Source: Pomphorhynchus laevis
Lineage: Eukaryota; Acanthocephala; Palaeacanthocephala; Echinorhynchida; Pomphorhynchidae
Direction of reading: 5' to 3'
DNA length: 64,000 nt
Assembly (NCBI GenBank): GCA_012934845.2
Contig: WNNJ02000618.1
Coordinates: 1 to 64,000 of the forward strand
Part shown: positions 40,481 through 52,249 of the stretch, one piece after another
Layout of the letters: each line of letters opens with the position of its first letter
How positions within the stretch are numbered: the first letter of the stretch is position 1
Made by a program: the position numbers and the translations under genes
The notes under the pieces: generated by a model
Told to the model about the DNA's origin: nothing
Databases searched by the model: none
Seen by the model: the letters and a program-made list of their open reading frames with translations, nothing else

Positions 40481-42029
40481 GATTTATGCATTTTTTAATG
40501 ATAATGATTTACCAGTGATTCATAATGATTTTCTGAGTTTTGTGATTCTTTTGATTTTTATTTCAATTATGTTTCTTTACATGATGCTTGTGTCTAGAGG
40601 ATAACTAGACATAAAATGTCTAGAGGTAGTGTACTGCCATGGCGATATAATTGATAACTATAAAATATTAACTATAGTTGTTAATGGTTGATAGTTAATC
40701 ATTATATTAACTATCGTTAATATAACGATTTTACATTAAATATAGTTTAATCCCAATTATAGGTTACTTATTTTTAAGCTTTATAGAATATGAATACGTT
40801 CATAACTGCTAAAATATAACTGCTAACTGCTCACATATATGAAATATATGTTTCGATACATATGAATGTATAAATGATGATGAATGTATAATGTGATGAT
40901 AAATGATGATAAATTTAGCTCTAATAATTATTATTCTATAAGCGAACAAATTTATCCAGGCAAACTTATTTTTAATAAAACCAATATTGATGATAAAGAA
41001 GGTACAAATCTAAAATATATAGAGATATAAAATATATCAAATCAGCTGACGGAGTCTACATACTTAATACAATTTAAAGATAAAAAAATTGAATAATAAC
41101 AACGATAATGATAAATTAAAATTTAATAATTAAATAATAAATAATTATTAATTATAAATAATTATTAATTATAAATAATTATTATAATATTTTATAACAA
41201 TTAACTTGCACCAATTTCTAAATTTCATGCTATATAGCATTCAGTACAATTAAAATTCAAAATTAGTTTATTAATTGATCGGCGATATAACTTTTTGATT
41301 GATGATTAAAAAGGTATCACGGTCGAATCAGATAAAAAACTTTACCTACATTATATTGAAATACAAAGTTACATAAAAATATGATAAATCTGATCATGAC
41401 TCTGAGTCTATGTATATTAAATTATTTAAAAATTAAACACAATGATAAATACAAATTAAATAATAAAATAATAAATTATGTAATTATAAATAGTTATAAA
41501 TAATGTTATAATGTTATTATTTAATGTTTAATTTTTCTCGGTCTAAAGTCGGGTTCCATTGAGAGTACTGATCGCGAAACAAAATTTATAGAATGCCCAG
41601 TTACGGTTGCATGGTTAGCAACGTGGTATCCAGCCGTTGAGTGAATTACTGCTCTATGTTCCCGCATTCTGACTTTTGCAAATGGGGAGCTTAAGATCCC
41701 TAACTAAATGTTTTTGTTTTGTTTTTTCACGGTAGATTGTTTGATAATGGTTTCACAAGGAGACCAAAATATTGTTAACTATTCAAATCAGCTAACGTCT
41801 ATGTATTTACTATAGTTATTAAACACAATGATAAATACAAATTAAATAATAAAATAATAAATTATATAATTATAAATAGTTATAAATAATTGTTATACGA
41901 TTTTATATTATTTACATCAAGTTGAAATAAAAAATTGAAATTTAAAATAAAAGTCAATTTTTATGAATTGACTAATAGATAACTGACGATGTATCAGAAT
42001 AAGAATTGAAAGTCATCGGGAGGATTTGC
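40481..42029. other. Rearranged Penelope scraps and AT-rich repeat flanks
   Basis: Small RT pieces recur at 40745-41000 (IIGYLFLSFIEYEYVHN-like). Copies of the fold-back repeat flank (ATCAGCTGACGGAGTCTACA near 41041; AATCAGCTAACGTCTATG near 41785) and a less AT-rich unassigned patch at 41535-41760 follow. No host gene seen. Confidence 0.55.
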
Positions 42030-42039
42030 TATGCTATCA
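41996..42039 (-). repeat. Fold-back repeat fragment joined to Penelope RT
   Basis: On the minus strand, ACCTGATAGCATAGC and CCTCCCGATGACTTTC of the fold-back core end exactly where Penelope RT sequence starts (ATAAAAAATATATCTAAACT). Confidence 0.7.
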
Positions 42040-42880
42040 GGTATAAAAAATATATCTAAACTATTTAAAGATATCAAATATATATTCAGATCCATTGATG
42101 ATCTATGGCTATTTAAATCTAATACTTTTTATTCTATAAGCGAACAAATTTATCCAGGTAGCCTTATTCTTAAAAAAACCAATATTTATGATAAATAAGA
42201 TATATTTCTAGATATAACATCAATTAAAACTACTATTAATTTATATCGTAAAGATGACATATTTAAATTTACAAGAAACATATTTTTGCATGAGCATTCA
42301 TGCATACTATATAATATAAAATATAATACATTAAATAATGAAATTTTAAGAATTGCAACAATATGTAATGATATTGGCTTTCTTCAAAATAATTTAAATA
42401 ATTTAATAGATACATATTTTAAACTAGGTTACTATAAAAATAACATCAAGCAGAAAATAGTAAAATATATAAATCAACACAATAATATAAAGAATAAATT
42501 TAAACTCTTAAGTGGCAAATTTTTATGGTTGGATAATAAATAATATACTTCGTATTAGAATAATTTTTATTCAATTAGTGAACAAATTTATCCAGAAAGC
42601 CTTATTCTTAACAAAACCAATATTAATGATAAAGAAGGTGTATATCTAGATATGAACATTAAATTAACATCAATTAAAACTACTTTTAATTTATATCGTA
42701 AAGATGACATATTTAAATTTACAAGAAACAAAGTTTTACATGAGCATTCATGCATACTATATAATATAAAATATAATACATTAAATAACGAAATTTTAAG
42801 AATTGCAACAATATGTAATGATATTGGCTTTCATCAAAATCATTTAAATAATTTAATAGATACATTCTAACTAGACTAAT
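42040..42880 (+). mobile_element. Two Penelope RT C-terminal pieces in tandem
   Basis: The first piece (42040-42543) covers the YIDD-equivalent region through LHEHSCILYNIKYNTLNNEI to SGKFLWLDNK-stop, probably the native C-terminus. After the sequence ATAATATACTTCGTATTAGA, which is also the end block of the fold-back repeat, a second piece (42565-42870) restarts at the SEQIYPESLIL region. That junction links the Penelope 3' end to the fold-back repeat. Confidence 0.82.
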
Positions 42881-42886
42881 ATAAAA

Positions 42887-43175
42887 ACAAATCTGCGGCC
42901 ATTCTTCTCGACTTTTCCTCTGCATTTGACCGTATTTCCATAACCTTTGTTATCTCCTCTCTCAGTCCACGGGTTGTCTGCGAGAATTGTTAAAAAGGTA
43001 GCAATAATGATGTATACCGAGCGTTTTTACTATGAAGACGACCATGATGTGTGTCAGTTCTAACCAATGCTAGTGTACATCGAGGCTCTTTTCTCTCAAA
43101 AAAAACTTATACTTATAAGTATCTTATACTTATCTGCCTTAGCCAACTTCCTTCATAATCCTTTCAAGGCGCAGG
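42887..43175 (+). mobile_element. Fragment of the 8.4-12.3 kb LINE family (RT)
   Basis: Plus-strand frames read ILLDFSSAFDRISITFVISS and the FYYEDD-equivalent region, matching 9250-9430 of the large LINE. It is truncated at both ends and shifted. Confidence 0.8.
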
Positions 43176-43430
43176 TGGTTGTGATATTTAAATATCACAT
43201 ATTTAATATATATCTCATATATATTAAATATCTCATATTTGAATATATACATATTTACATGTATATATAATACATATCTTGTATTATTATAATACATATC
43301 TTGTGATATTTAAATATCACAAGATATGAACATTAAATTAACATTTTAATGTTAATTAAAATGTTAATTTAATGTTAATTATCCATCCATAATTTTTATG
43401 GATGGATAATTAAATTAACATTAACTAAAA
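43176..43430. repeat. Palindrome-rich AT segment
   Basis: Several perfect palindromes in a row, including CTTGTGATATTTAAATATCA with its CAAG end (about 43299-43322), ATTAACATTTTAATGTTAAT, and TAATTATCCATCCATA with its complement (about 43376-43414). It separates a LINE scrap from Penelope sequence. Confidence 0.7.
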
Positions 43431-43870
43431 CTACTATTAATTTATATCGTAAAGATTACATATTTAAATTTACAAGAAACATATTTTTTCATGAGTATTC
43501 ATTAAAATTTCAATGCTCTGTGTATTCTGTATTTAGTAATATTTCGATACATATTTTAAACAAGGTTACTATAAAATTAGGCTCAACTAGAAAATAGTTA
43601 AATATACAATCAACAAAATATTAGTAAAAATATATAAAAATATATATATTCAATTAGTGAGCACATTTATCCAAAAAGCCTTATTTTTAACAAAACCAAT
43701 ATTATTGATAAAGAAGGTGTATATCTAGATATGAACATTAAATTAACATTAACTAAAACTACTATTAATTTATATCGTAAAGATGACATATTTAAATTTA
43801 CAAGAAACATATTTTTGCATGAGCATTAATGCATACCATATAATATAAAATATAATACAATAAATAAGAA
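43431..43870 (+). mobile_element. Penelope RT C-terminal scraps
   Basis: Two overlapping pieces of the thumb region (NLYRKDDIFKFTRN equivalent at 43440-43490 and 43765-43810) with interruptions. They match 1863-2198 and 42.2-42.8 kb. Confidence 0.75.
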
Positions 43871-44268
43871 CGCTTATTCGGTTCACCGAAATATCAATTG
43901 ATGATTTTTAAATAGTTACATCTTAAATAATTTGCAATCGTGTATTGCAAAATTACATCTTAAAAATTTGCAATAATTTATAATCGTGTATAAGGAGGAT
44001 ATGAGATGAAATAGTCATTACCGTGTAAAAAATAAATTCAATTGCAGTGTAGGTTGTCATAAAACAGTGAGAATTCATTATGGCTACTAAATGTATTTGG
44101 TAGATTAAACTGTCAGAAGTTTTCTACTACATGTAGAAAGATTCAACCTTGATAATTGAATTAGTTTAGGAGTGGTCTATATTTAAAATGTCGCATGACA
44201 AGATGTGAAAATATGTGCTTAATTCGAAGAGAATTCTTGTATTGCTTTATAAATAAGTACCAAAATTC
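43871..44268. other. Unassigned spacer
   Basis: No gene recognised. From about 44175 one frame is open and runs into the direct repeat described next. Confidence 0.4.
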
Positions 44269-44398
44269 AAATAAAGCTACACGTTTAGCTGTACGACTTG
44301 AACAAATGGAGAAGGCACGTCAATCATATACTTGATTGTTACAAAATTCATTTAAGGAGTATCCCAAATCCAATGAAGTCGTCTTATATTCCAAAAAT
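44269..44398 (+). repeat. 130-bp direct repeat, unit 1, exon-like
   Basis: Encodes NKATRLAVRLEQMEKARQSY-T-stop, and is followed by LLQNSFKEYPKSNEVVLYS in the same frame. Upstream the frame is open for at least 30 codons (REFLYCFINKYQNSNK). Unit 2 at 44910 is nearly identical but has a different open upstream (IKVCFPGNLDYDL). The helical, charged composition looks protein-like; I recognise no family. Confidence 0.5.
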
Positions 44399-44909
44399 GT
44401 CTTCATAATTATCAAAAATGACCTCATTTACCTTTTAATAATCTTTGGCCTTTGCTTGAAAATACTTCGTATTTCCAAGCAAATGAATAGGTAATAATCC
44501 TACATTTTTATTAAATTATTCAATAAAATATCAATTGATTTATCACATTTTAATGATTTATTATTAATTAAATGTTAAATGAATACACAATTGAGGACAT
44601 TTTGTGATAGTTATATCACCATGATTATGGTGGAGTGTAAATGATTATAATGCCTATCAATATAATGGTCTACAAATTTTAACTCAGCCGAATTTATTTA
44701 ACATTTAAATAAAAATGTAGACGACAAGTCAGCTTATGAATTGAGGACAATTCAGCATATAAATTTTGGGTAATCCATGCATATAAGGAAAATGAGGATC
44801 TGAAGGACTCATTTTAAATATAAATTTAAATCTTAATTTTCGACATTCGTCTGTGATTTACAATGTATGAGATCAAAGTTTGTTTTCCGGGAAATTTGGA
44901 TTATGATTT

Positions 44910-45039
44910 AAATAAAGCTACACGTTTAGCTGTACGACTTGAACAAATGGAGAAGGCACGTCAATCATATACTTGATTGTTACAAAATTCATTTAAGGAG
45001 TATCCCAAATCCAATGAGGTCGTCTTATATTCCAGAAAT
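44910..45039 (+). repeat. 130-bp direct repeat, unit 2, exon-like
   Basis: Nearly identical to 44269-44398, including the stop after RQSYT. Its upstream sequence differs. It may be a duplicated exon fragment or a piece of an unrecognised repeat. Confidence 0.5.
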
Positions 45040-45284
45040 TTTTGGTATTTTTCAAATACCAAAGTATTTGAAAACCTTTTGACTATGTAGATCTAGTTAT
45101 TACATAATAAATAGAGTTTCTTTAGTTAATATAATATTAAATCAGATAACTGAATAAATCAATAAATCAAAATTTAATAATTAAATATTAAATAATTATA
45201 TAATTAATATCAGGACATTTAAAATTAAAATATAAAATAAAAGTCAATTTTTATGAATTGAATAATAAATAATAAACAGAGGTC

Positions 45285-45400
45285 ATAAGGAGGCACTGCT
45301 ATACTATCAGGTTTCAGCCACTATTTCTCGACCCAACATAGCAGTGTGGCCAAATACGTGTTAAGGACGTATTTCCTCTGATGAAATTTGAGTATCTAAT
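45285..45400 (-). repeat. Fold-back repeat core
   Basis: Minus strand: ATCAGAGGAAATACGTCCTT, ATTTGGCC, CTGCTATGTTGGGTCGAG, GAAACCTGATAGTATAGCAG, TTATGACCTCTG. The CTGATGA box has decayed. The right flank (GAGTATCTAATATATCTT to TTTATTATCCATTCA) is typical of the family. Confidence 0.7.
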
Positions 45401-46361
45401 ATATCTTATTCAAATACAAAGTATATTATTTATTATCCATTCATAAAAATTTTCCGGTAATGATTTTAAATGTATTTTAAATATTATTGTGTTGATATTT
45501 TACTATTTTCTGTTTAATTTAAAAAATTATAAATAATAAATATTTGTTATAAGATTTTATATAATTTATATCAAGTTAAAATAAAAAATTAAAATTTAAA
45601 ATAAAAGTCGATTTTTATGAATTGGCTAATAAATAGCAGATGTTGAATATGTGTATATGATATATATTCACATGATATATGTGTATTTAACATATAAGGA
45701 TTAGAGGTCATCTTATTGATTTTATTAGTTTTTTAATTTAGGTTATGAGCATGTTATTTGCAATCATATATATATCACTTGTTATATCGGATAAGGTAAT
45801 TTTACAGTCTATTCGTTTACGTCTGCAAAAGGATAACCCAAGACGCCCATTCGGTTATATAAATAATTATACAAAACAATAATACTGTTAAGTACAGGTC
45901 ATACATAAAATGGCCATACTTCAATTCAAATTTTTATTTGAAATGTAAGTCATTTTGGTAGTCGCCAGGCTATTAAGAAACAAACAATCGAGAAAATAAT
46001 CAAGTTGTTCGAACAAACGAACAGTTGTCATGGACAAGGACTATCTTCTACCACTGAGTCGTAATAAGTCATAAATTTAATCGTTTGTTTCTAAAATCAT
46101 TTATAAAAAATCATTTTTTACAAAAATGATTTTTTATGTTAAAATGATTTTTACAATATTAAATCAATATAAAACAATATTATATCACTATGAATTGATA
46201 ATAACAGATAATGTTTAATAAAAGTGGATCTGATATTTGTGATAATGTTGATTTACGATTAAAATTTGTGCTAAAAGTTAATTGATAATTGAACAACCAA
46301 TTTATGCCAAATTTTTACATAAATTTAAAACGCCTATATGAAAAATATATGTCATGAATAC
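45401..46361. other. Repeat flanks, no gene seen
   Basis: AT-rich flanks of the fold-back family to about 45720, then unassigned sequence leading to the SLC5 exons. Confidence 0.5.
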
Positions 46362-46577
46362 CTTCCACTGAACAAAAGGAAAGTAAAATCCGATCAGAAA
46401 TACTCCCGTAGCTGGTCCGCTGTACATTCCAAGGATAGATAACGCTGCCTGAAATGAGGAAAATGGTAAATATTTATAGATACCTAGACCTACCTGCAAG
46501 ACAAAAGGCACACGACTTATGAAAAATGTTAGTGCAAATGAAACAAGTCCAAGTATGACGGCTACATAACTTTCATA
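46362..46577 (-). pseudogene. SLC5-type sodium-coupled transporter, two-exon fragment
   Basis: The first exon part (46577-46494) reads YVAVILGLVSFALTFFISRV followed by PFVLQ. A 45-nt intron follows (46493-46449) with GTAGGT donor and TCATTTCAG acceptor. The second exon (46448-46362) reads AALSILGMYSGPATGVFLIG and FYFPFVQWK, ending at a GT. Joined, VLQAALSILGM.SGP..GVF..G matches the conserved membrane segment of SMCT/SMVT-like SLC5 transporters. No other exon is visible on either side: an in-frame stop lies just upstream at 46578-46580, and the next possible acceptor gives a stop. It is either two internal exons of a gene with distant exons or a relic. Confidence 0.65.
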
Positions 46578-46725
46578 TCAAATTTCTGTTAAGCTTACGA
46601 AATTGTTTACTTATAATCCTCAACACCATTACCCAATGTGTGAAGTTTGTGGATTTGGAAAAAGGCTTTATAAAATCGTAAAGAAGAACCGGTGCCATGC
46701 TGTTTAAACTCGAAGAAACCGAACT

Positions 46726-46836
46726 GGTAAAACCCACGTTATGGGGTTTTTACCAATCTAAACACCAAACCCACGTTTGGTGTTTAGATTTATTACAGAA
46801 CTCGCACAAGAGACTGCAAAGTCTGTTGTGCGAGTT
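46726..46836. repeat. Three consecutive hairpins
   Basis: 46726-46754 (GGTAAAACCC / GGGGTTTTTACC), 46755-46790 (arms AATCTAAACACCAAAC and its exact complement) and 46799-46836 (AACTCGCACAA.AGACT / AGTCT.TTGTGCGAGTT) follow each other almost without gaps. Confidence 0.85.
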
Positions 46837-47194
46837 TAATTTCGATCAAAAGGATCTAATCTCTTTAAAAATATCGTTTGATCTCATCGATCATCTATTG
46901 TTTTAAAATTTGTGATGTGTTACAAGTAAAAAAAGAGTTCATTTCATAAAGCAATAACAAATTCAAGCTCTCGGTTTGCATAGATACCTGTCTTTTTTGT
47001 TGTCAGATTGTATTTAAATTAGTTATGACATATCCAATGATGTATACATTTAGACAGTTGTTTTGTGTATATTCAATATTAATCATCTGATAGTGTCTCA
47101 TTTAGTAATTATAATGGCCTTATCGTTCTATATTTTCTTTCCATGCTTCTTCATCGTTTAACTGCTTTTTGTCTCACAAACCTTTGAACTTATA

Positions 47195-48200
47195 CCATTG
47201 AATATTTCAGTAGGCTTTATTCTCGCTGAATATGTATCTTATATATGGTCCTAGCTCTAGTTATTCATCTAATACTTTCTTTGCTGAACCATTTGATATG
47301 CTCTCACATATATCGGTCTCCAATACTCTTTCTCTTGTACTGGGCAAAATCAACATTCGTTTGGATTTTCCTCGGCTGCTTTATACCCTAAAACTTATCA
47401 CTGCTTTTCACGATTGTAAATATTATATCATGCCTTCGCTACCCACTCATACCCCTACTTAAATTCTTAGTTGTGTTGTAGATTTAGTAACTGTTCATAA
47501 TAGCATATCTTCCTTCTCGTTATATCTACTTTGGATCTCGGCCTATCCAACCATTTTCTTGTCATCCTCTTTCTTCATATTCTTCGCTCTTCTTTCTCGA
47601 CGTCACTATCACCCGTTTGCAGAAGAAACGTCCCGATCATCATCTTCTACTCTGCTTATTGTCTCTACTCTAATGTCATCATCTTTGACTCTCCGACGTC
47701 CGGACTATCTGCCTAATCTCTTTGATAATGAACTCTCTTCTATGCTCAATAATATTCTTCCATGTCGACTCTTTAATCTCCATCGAATATCATGGTTTGA
47801 CTCTGGCTACATGGGTTTGAAGTGTATCCAACGACGTTCGTCTAGAACCTATTTTTGTGTTCTCAAGAGTTGTTCAACTTCTATTTATTGATATCCACAG
47901 GAACTCTTTGATCTCAACTCTTCTTAGATCTCACCGTTCCCTCCTGCACAGTATGTGTAAAAGAATAAGCTTCTATCTTCTAATTCAAGATCTAAATGGA
48001 ATACTATTAAGACCATACTGTCGCGTTTTAGCTCGGTTATCACCCTCGATACATAAATTATATGTTTATCTTTAATTGAAGCCCGATTCAATGATACTAG
48101 GTATTCATCGTTCTCTTATATAGTCTTCTCTGTTGAATCTTTGTCTGCCTAAGCTCTTCCATCTTCTTCCTGTATATGTCGAAGACAAGCTTTCTTGTGT
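47195..48200 (+). mobile_element. CR1/Jockey-like LINE, 5' part before gypsy insertion
   Basis: Decayed plus-strand frames correspond to the endonuclease C-terminus and the linker before the RT (ISWFDSGYMGLKCIQRRSSR, a WFDSE-like motif typical of that linker). The element continues beyond the gypsy insertion at 52250-53070. Several breaks. Confidence 0.6.
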
Positions 48201-48205
48201 ACCTG

Positions 48206-48757
48206 TGAAGAGATCGAACACTAGAGGTTTTATTCGAATTAATCTACAATATGTAAATATTATAATATGTAAATAGTTTAACAAATAGTTCAACTAAAGA
48301 AATGATTATGACGTTCTTCCTCCATCACGTATTCATTGAGGTATCTAGGAGGTTTTCTCGCTCGAGTTCCTCGTCACAAGATATGTGTGTTTTCCTTTTA
48401 AACGGGAATGATCTCTACTTAAACATCGCTAGTTTCCTGTTCTTGCGTCGTATCGGTATCATGCTAATTCGGTTTCCTCGGACTGTTTAAGTCGGGACTT
48501 TGCTGTGACAGGTCCTGAATTTCTCGATGTTGCTCAGGTATGAAGTTGTTTTCAGGGTCATGTTCATTCGTTGGGTACCTTGCCAATCGTCTCGTTGACA
48601 TGTTCACTTCTTCTCCACTTAGGTTCCGAACTGTAGCATAGTGTCCATTTAATTGAACGATTTCGACTTATGAGAATGCCGGGTACGATTTGGCGCTTGG
48701 GTTTTGTCGAAGAAGAACATTTTCACCGTTGACCAACCAGACGGGGGCGTTTTAACA
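48206..48757 (-). repeat. Gypsy 3' LTR
   Basis: 552 bp, TGAAGAGATCG to GTTTTAACA on the plus strand. About 17 differences from the partner LTR. Confidence 0.88.
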
Positions 48758-51660
48758 GATTTTTGAATTTCGCTTGAATGAGAGCAGGCGTTGGTGATGT
48801 GTATCACCAGTCGATGTGCATAACAAGGAACGCAAAGACGATAGGACTCGTGGCAATACGAGTTCCCATTCGCTCGTTGGTTTCTTGATTGTTTTAAGAG
48901 CGAGTAGAATAGTATTCCATACAATTCCGACAAAGCGCTCAGCTTGGTCGTTGCCGCGAGGGTTATAGTTAGAACTTCTAGTGCAGCTTATTTAAGTACG
49001 TTTAAGTACGTTCTAAACTCATTTGATTGAAAACATGACGCTTGATCACTGTGCACGCTAGCCGGGTACCCGAAAACACTGAATATTTGATTGAGGGAAG
49101 TGATAACAGATGCCGAAGATGTATCTCTACATGGAATTCCAAAGGGGAAACGTGAATATTCATCGACCACACAAAGGATGTATTTGTTATATGTAGTGGA
49201 CGCCAAGGGTCCCTTAAAGTTGATGCTTAGTCGCTCGAACGGTTGCGTTGCCTTGATGACATGCGCTGTTTCCGGTTTGCCATATTGTGGTTTCAACTCA
49301 GCGCATATTTTACAAGATAAGACTATGTCGGTTACGCTCTTTTTGTCGTAGGGGAGTTCGTGAGCACGTACGTAATGAAACAGTCGTGTAATTCCCGGAT
49401 GACACAATGACTCATGTAGGCATTTGATGTCATTTGTCGTTTTGAAGAAGAACAAGTTATTCTTGACATGGCGTCTGCAGCTTGATTGTTTTTGGCCGAT
49501 CGATATTCAATTTCGAAATTGTACGGCGCTAATTCGATTCGCCATCGAGCAATCTTGTCGCCTTTAATACGATTCAACTGTTTTTATCTAACATGAACAA
49601 CACAGATCGTTGGTCGGTAATTACCACGAAATGTCGTCCCAACAGGAAATGTTTCCAGTGTTTAAAGGCTTCTACAATAGCAAAGGCCTCCTTCTCTACA
49701 CTTGATTGTCGTAGTGACGTTTTGGACAGGGATCTGGAAAAAAATGCGATTGGTTGATTGACTTGACTGAGCACAGCGCCGATTATGAGTAAGATGCATC
49801 AGTTTCAACGGTTAATGGAAGAGTAGGATCGTAAGCACAGAGGAATGATTTTGAAATTTCCATCTTGATTTCCTCAATCTGTTCGACGACGGTACGTTCA
49901 TGGGGGAAGCATTTCGATTCAACTAATGGACGTATCTTTGTCGAGAAAAAAGGAATCTATCTAGAATAGTATGCGAGCATTCCAAGCAGTATTTTCAGTG
50001 ATGGTTGATCGTTATGAGTTGGGTAGGAAATGAGAGGCTTGATTCTCTGGATGTCAGGCTTAATACATCCATGTTGTGTATTGTAGCCAAGGAAGTTTAG
50101 TTGCGTTTTGTTTAGTTGCGTTTCGAGTGTGGAAAATACAACATGTGTTGCTATTTTCGAGATTAGACTGTCGATGTTAGGCAAAGGGTACGCGTCCGGT
50201 GTCGTATAGCGATTAATGGTCTGGGAATAGTCGACAACCATTCTTCGTTTGCCATTTGGATTTGTTACGACGAGAACTTGCGAGCGCCAGGGTGATCTAC
50301 TTTCGCGGATGACGCCGGACTTTGACAGTTTTGCAATTTCGTTTCGTGTAAATTCGTCATTTGGTTGTGTTTGTCTTCTCGATTTTGTGACGACAGGAAT
50401 AAGGTCTCTGGATAGGTTTGGAAAGAGTGTTAGTGGTTGAATGTTAATAACATATGCAGGTGTTACACTTGCAAGTGTTAATCCAGGCAGATTTCCTACA
50501 AAAGGGAATGTAATCGATTCATGTCTTCTCATAAATTCTCTACCCAGTATGGCTTCGGAGCATAAAGACAACAGTATCGAAAAGCGGCAGTGCGGATATG
50601 TCTTATTTTCCAGTTCTATATCTACTGTACACTGCTTTGTAATCGTGGCCTGGGAAGACGATGAAGCCATATAGACAGTTTTGCGACAAAGTGCAATTGT
50701 AGTTTTAATGTTCGTGCAATTTTTGAATCTATGAAGTTGTCTGAGCTTCCGGTATCGAGTAGACAATTAATTCGTTGGCCATTGATAGTGATATGAGTAG
50801 TTGAAGTTCGTTCTTCGGAATTTGATTGGGACAAGAGACACAACGCTAAAGCCTTCGATGCAGAATATTTTCCTTTAGATTTGCATACCTTTGCGAAGTG
50901 ACCCAGTTTCGTACAATTGTTGCACGTGACAGTACGGGCAGGACATTTAGTACGAGGATGGCAACGGTTACCACAAAAATAACACAACTTGGTGTCTTTG
51001 TTACGCAATGCTGCGTTGATCGATTGCTCGGCCAGAGCGTCGGAAACATTTGTCTCATTTTTATTGCCTCCCGAAATAGTTGCCAGCATTGTTGTCTCAT
51101 CGTTTGAATTTAAGATTGCAGCTTGCTGTTAGGCAGCCTCTAGAGATGTAGCCATTAAAACGATTTCATCAAAATTTGTTTTGTTTGATTATAATATTCT
51201 CTCACAAATATAAAAATTGAGAAGTCCGTGGACAAGGGCGTCGATTATATGCTTTCGACGATTGGTGTCAGCGTCGACGTTTTCAAAATTACACTTGTCG
51301 GCCAAACCCTCGAGTTTTCTAACGTATTGCGGAATAGTTAGAGTTTTGTCTTGTCGACACGTGTGCAATTGAAATCGAGTGAAAACTGTATTTAATGGTT
51401 TGCGGAACTTTTCGTCAAGGACGGCAAGTGCGAGTCAAACGTTTGAGAATCTTTGATTAATTTGTACAGTCGCGACGACATTAGATTCACCAACACAAAC
51501 TTCTTTTGTTCGTCCGTTACAGTGCCCTGCAATGAGACGAAGTTCAGCAGCTTCTGACGCCAGTGATTCAATTCGTCCTGGGCATCGGGTGCATCCGGAT
51601 CGAGGTTGGATTGTTGCGGAATTATAATTTTGTCCATCGATACAATCAATTCGAATAAAT

Positions 51661-52244
51661 TGAAGAGATCGAACACTAGAGGTTTTATTCGAATTAATCT
51701 ACAATATGTAAATATTATAATATGTAAATAGTTTAACAAATAGTTCAACTAAAGGAATGATTATGACGTTCTTCCTCCGTCACGTATTCATTGAGGTATC
51801 TAGGAGGTTTTCTCGCTCGAGTTCCTCGTCACAAGATATGTGTGTTTTCCTTTTAAACGGGAATGATATCTACTTGAACATCGCTAGTTTCCTGTTCTTG
51901 CATCGTATCAGTATCATGCTGATACGGTTTCCTCGGATTGTTTAAGTCGGGACTTTGCTGTGACAGGTCCTGAATTTCTCGATGTTGCTCAGGTATGAAG
52001 TTGTTTTCAGGGTCATGTTCATTCGTTGGGTACCTTGCCAATCGTCTCATTGACCCGTACACTTCTTCTCCACTTAGTTTTCGAACTGTAGCATAGTGTC
52101 CATTTGATTGAACGATTTCGACTTATGAGAATGCCGGGTACGATTTGGCGCTTGGGTTTTGCCGAAGAAGAACATTTTCACCGTTGACCAACCAGACGGG
52201 GACGTTTTAACAATTTTTATTCAACTAAAGGAATGATTATGACA
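51661..52244 (-). repeat. Gypsy 5' LTR with short extra end
   Basis: The first 552 bp match the other LTR. The outer ~32 bp repeat an internal LTR segment (TTCAACTAAAGGAATGATTA) up to the target duplication. Confidence 0.8.
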
Positions 52245-52249
52245 ACCTG

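Larger units (their letters stand above)
48206..52244 (-). mobile_element. Ty3/gypsy LTR retrotransposon, broken, inside a LINE
   Basis: Fossil element on the minus strand with two LTRs (48206-48757 and 51661-52244), TG...CA ends, and a 5-bp duplication ACCTG at 48201-48205 and 52245-52249. Parts in order on the minus strand: gag-like region and zinc knuckles (about 51.6-50.85 kb), protease (near 50.75), RT (about 50.5-50.0), RNase H (about 49.8-49.55), and integrase with HHCC and catalytic core (about 49.46-48.65). The order RT-RNaseH-integrase is that of Ty3/gypsy. It is broken, with several interruptions and a shortened interior. The LTRs differ by about 3% by eye, suggesting a fairly recent insertion. 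Confidence 0.88.

Noticed and set aside
48649-48933. Separate host gene next to the gypsy element
   Set aside because: The residues match the integrase C-terminal region running into the LTR, so it is part of the fossil element.
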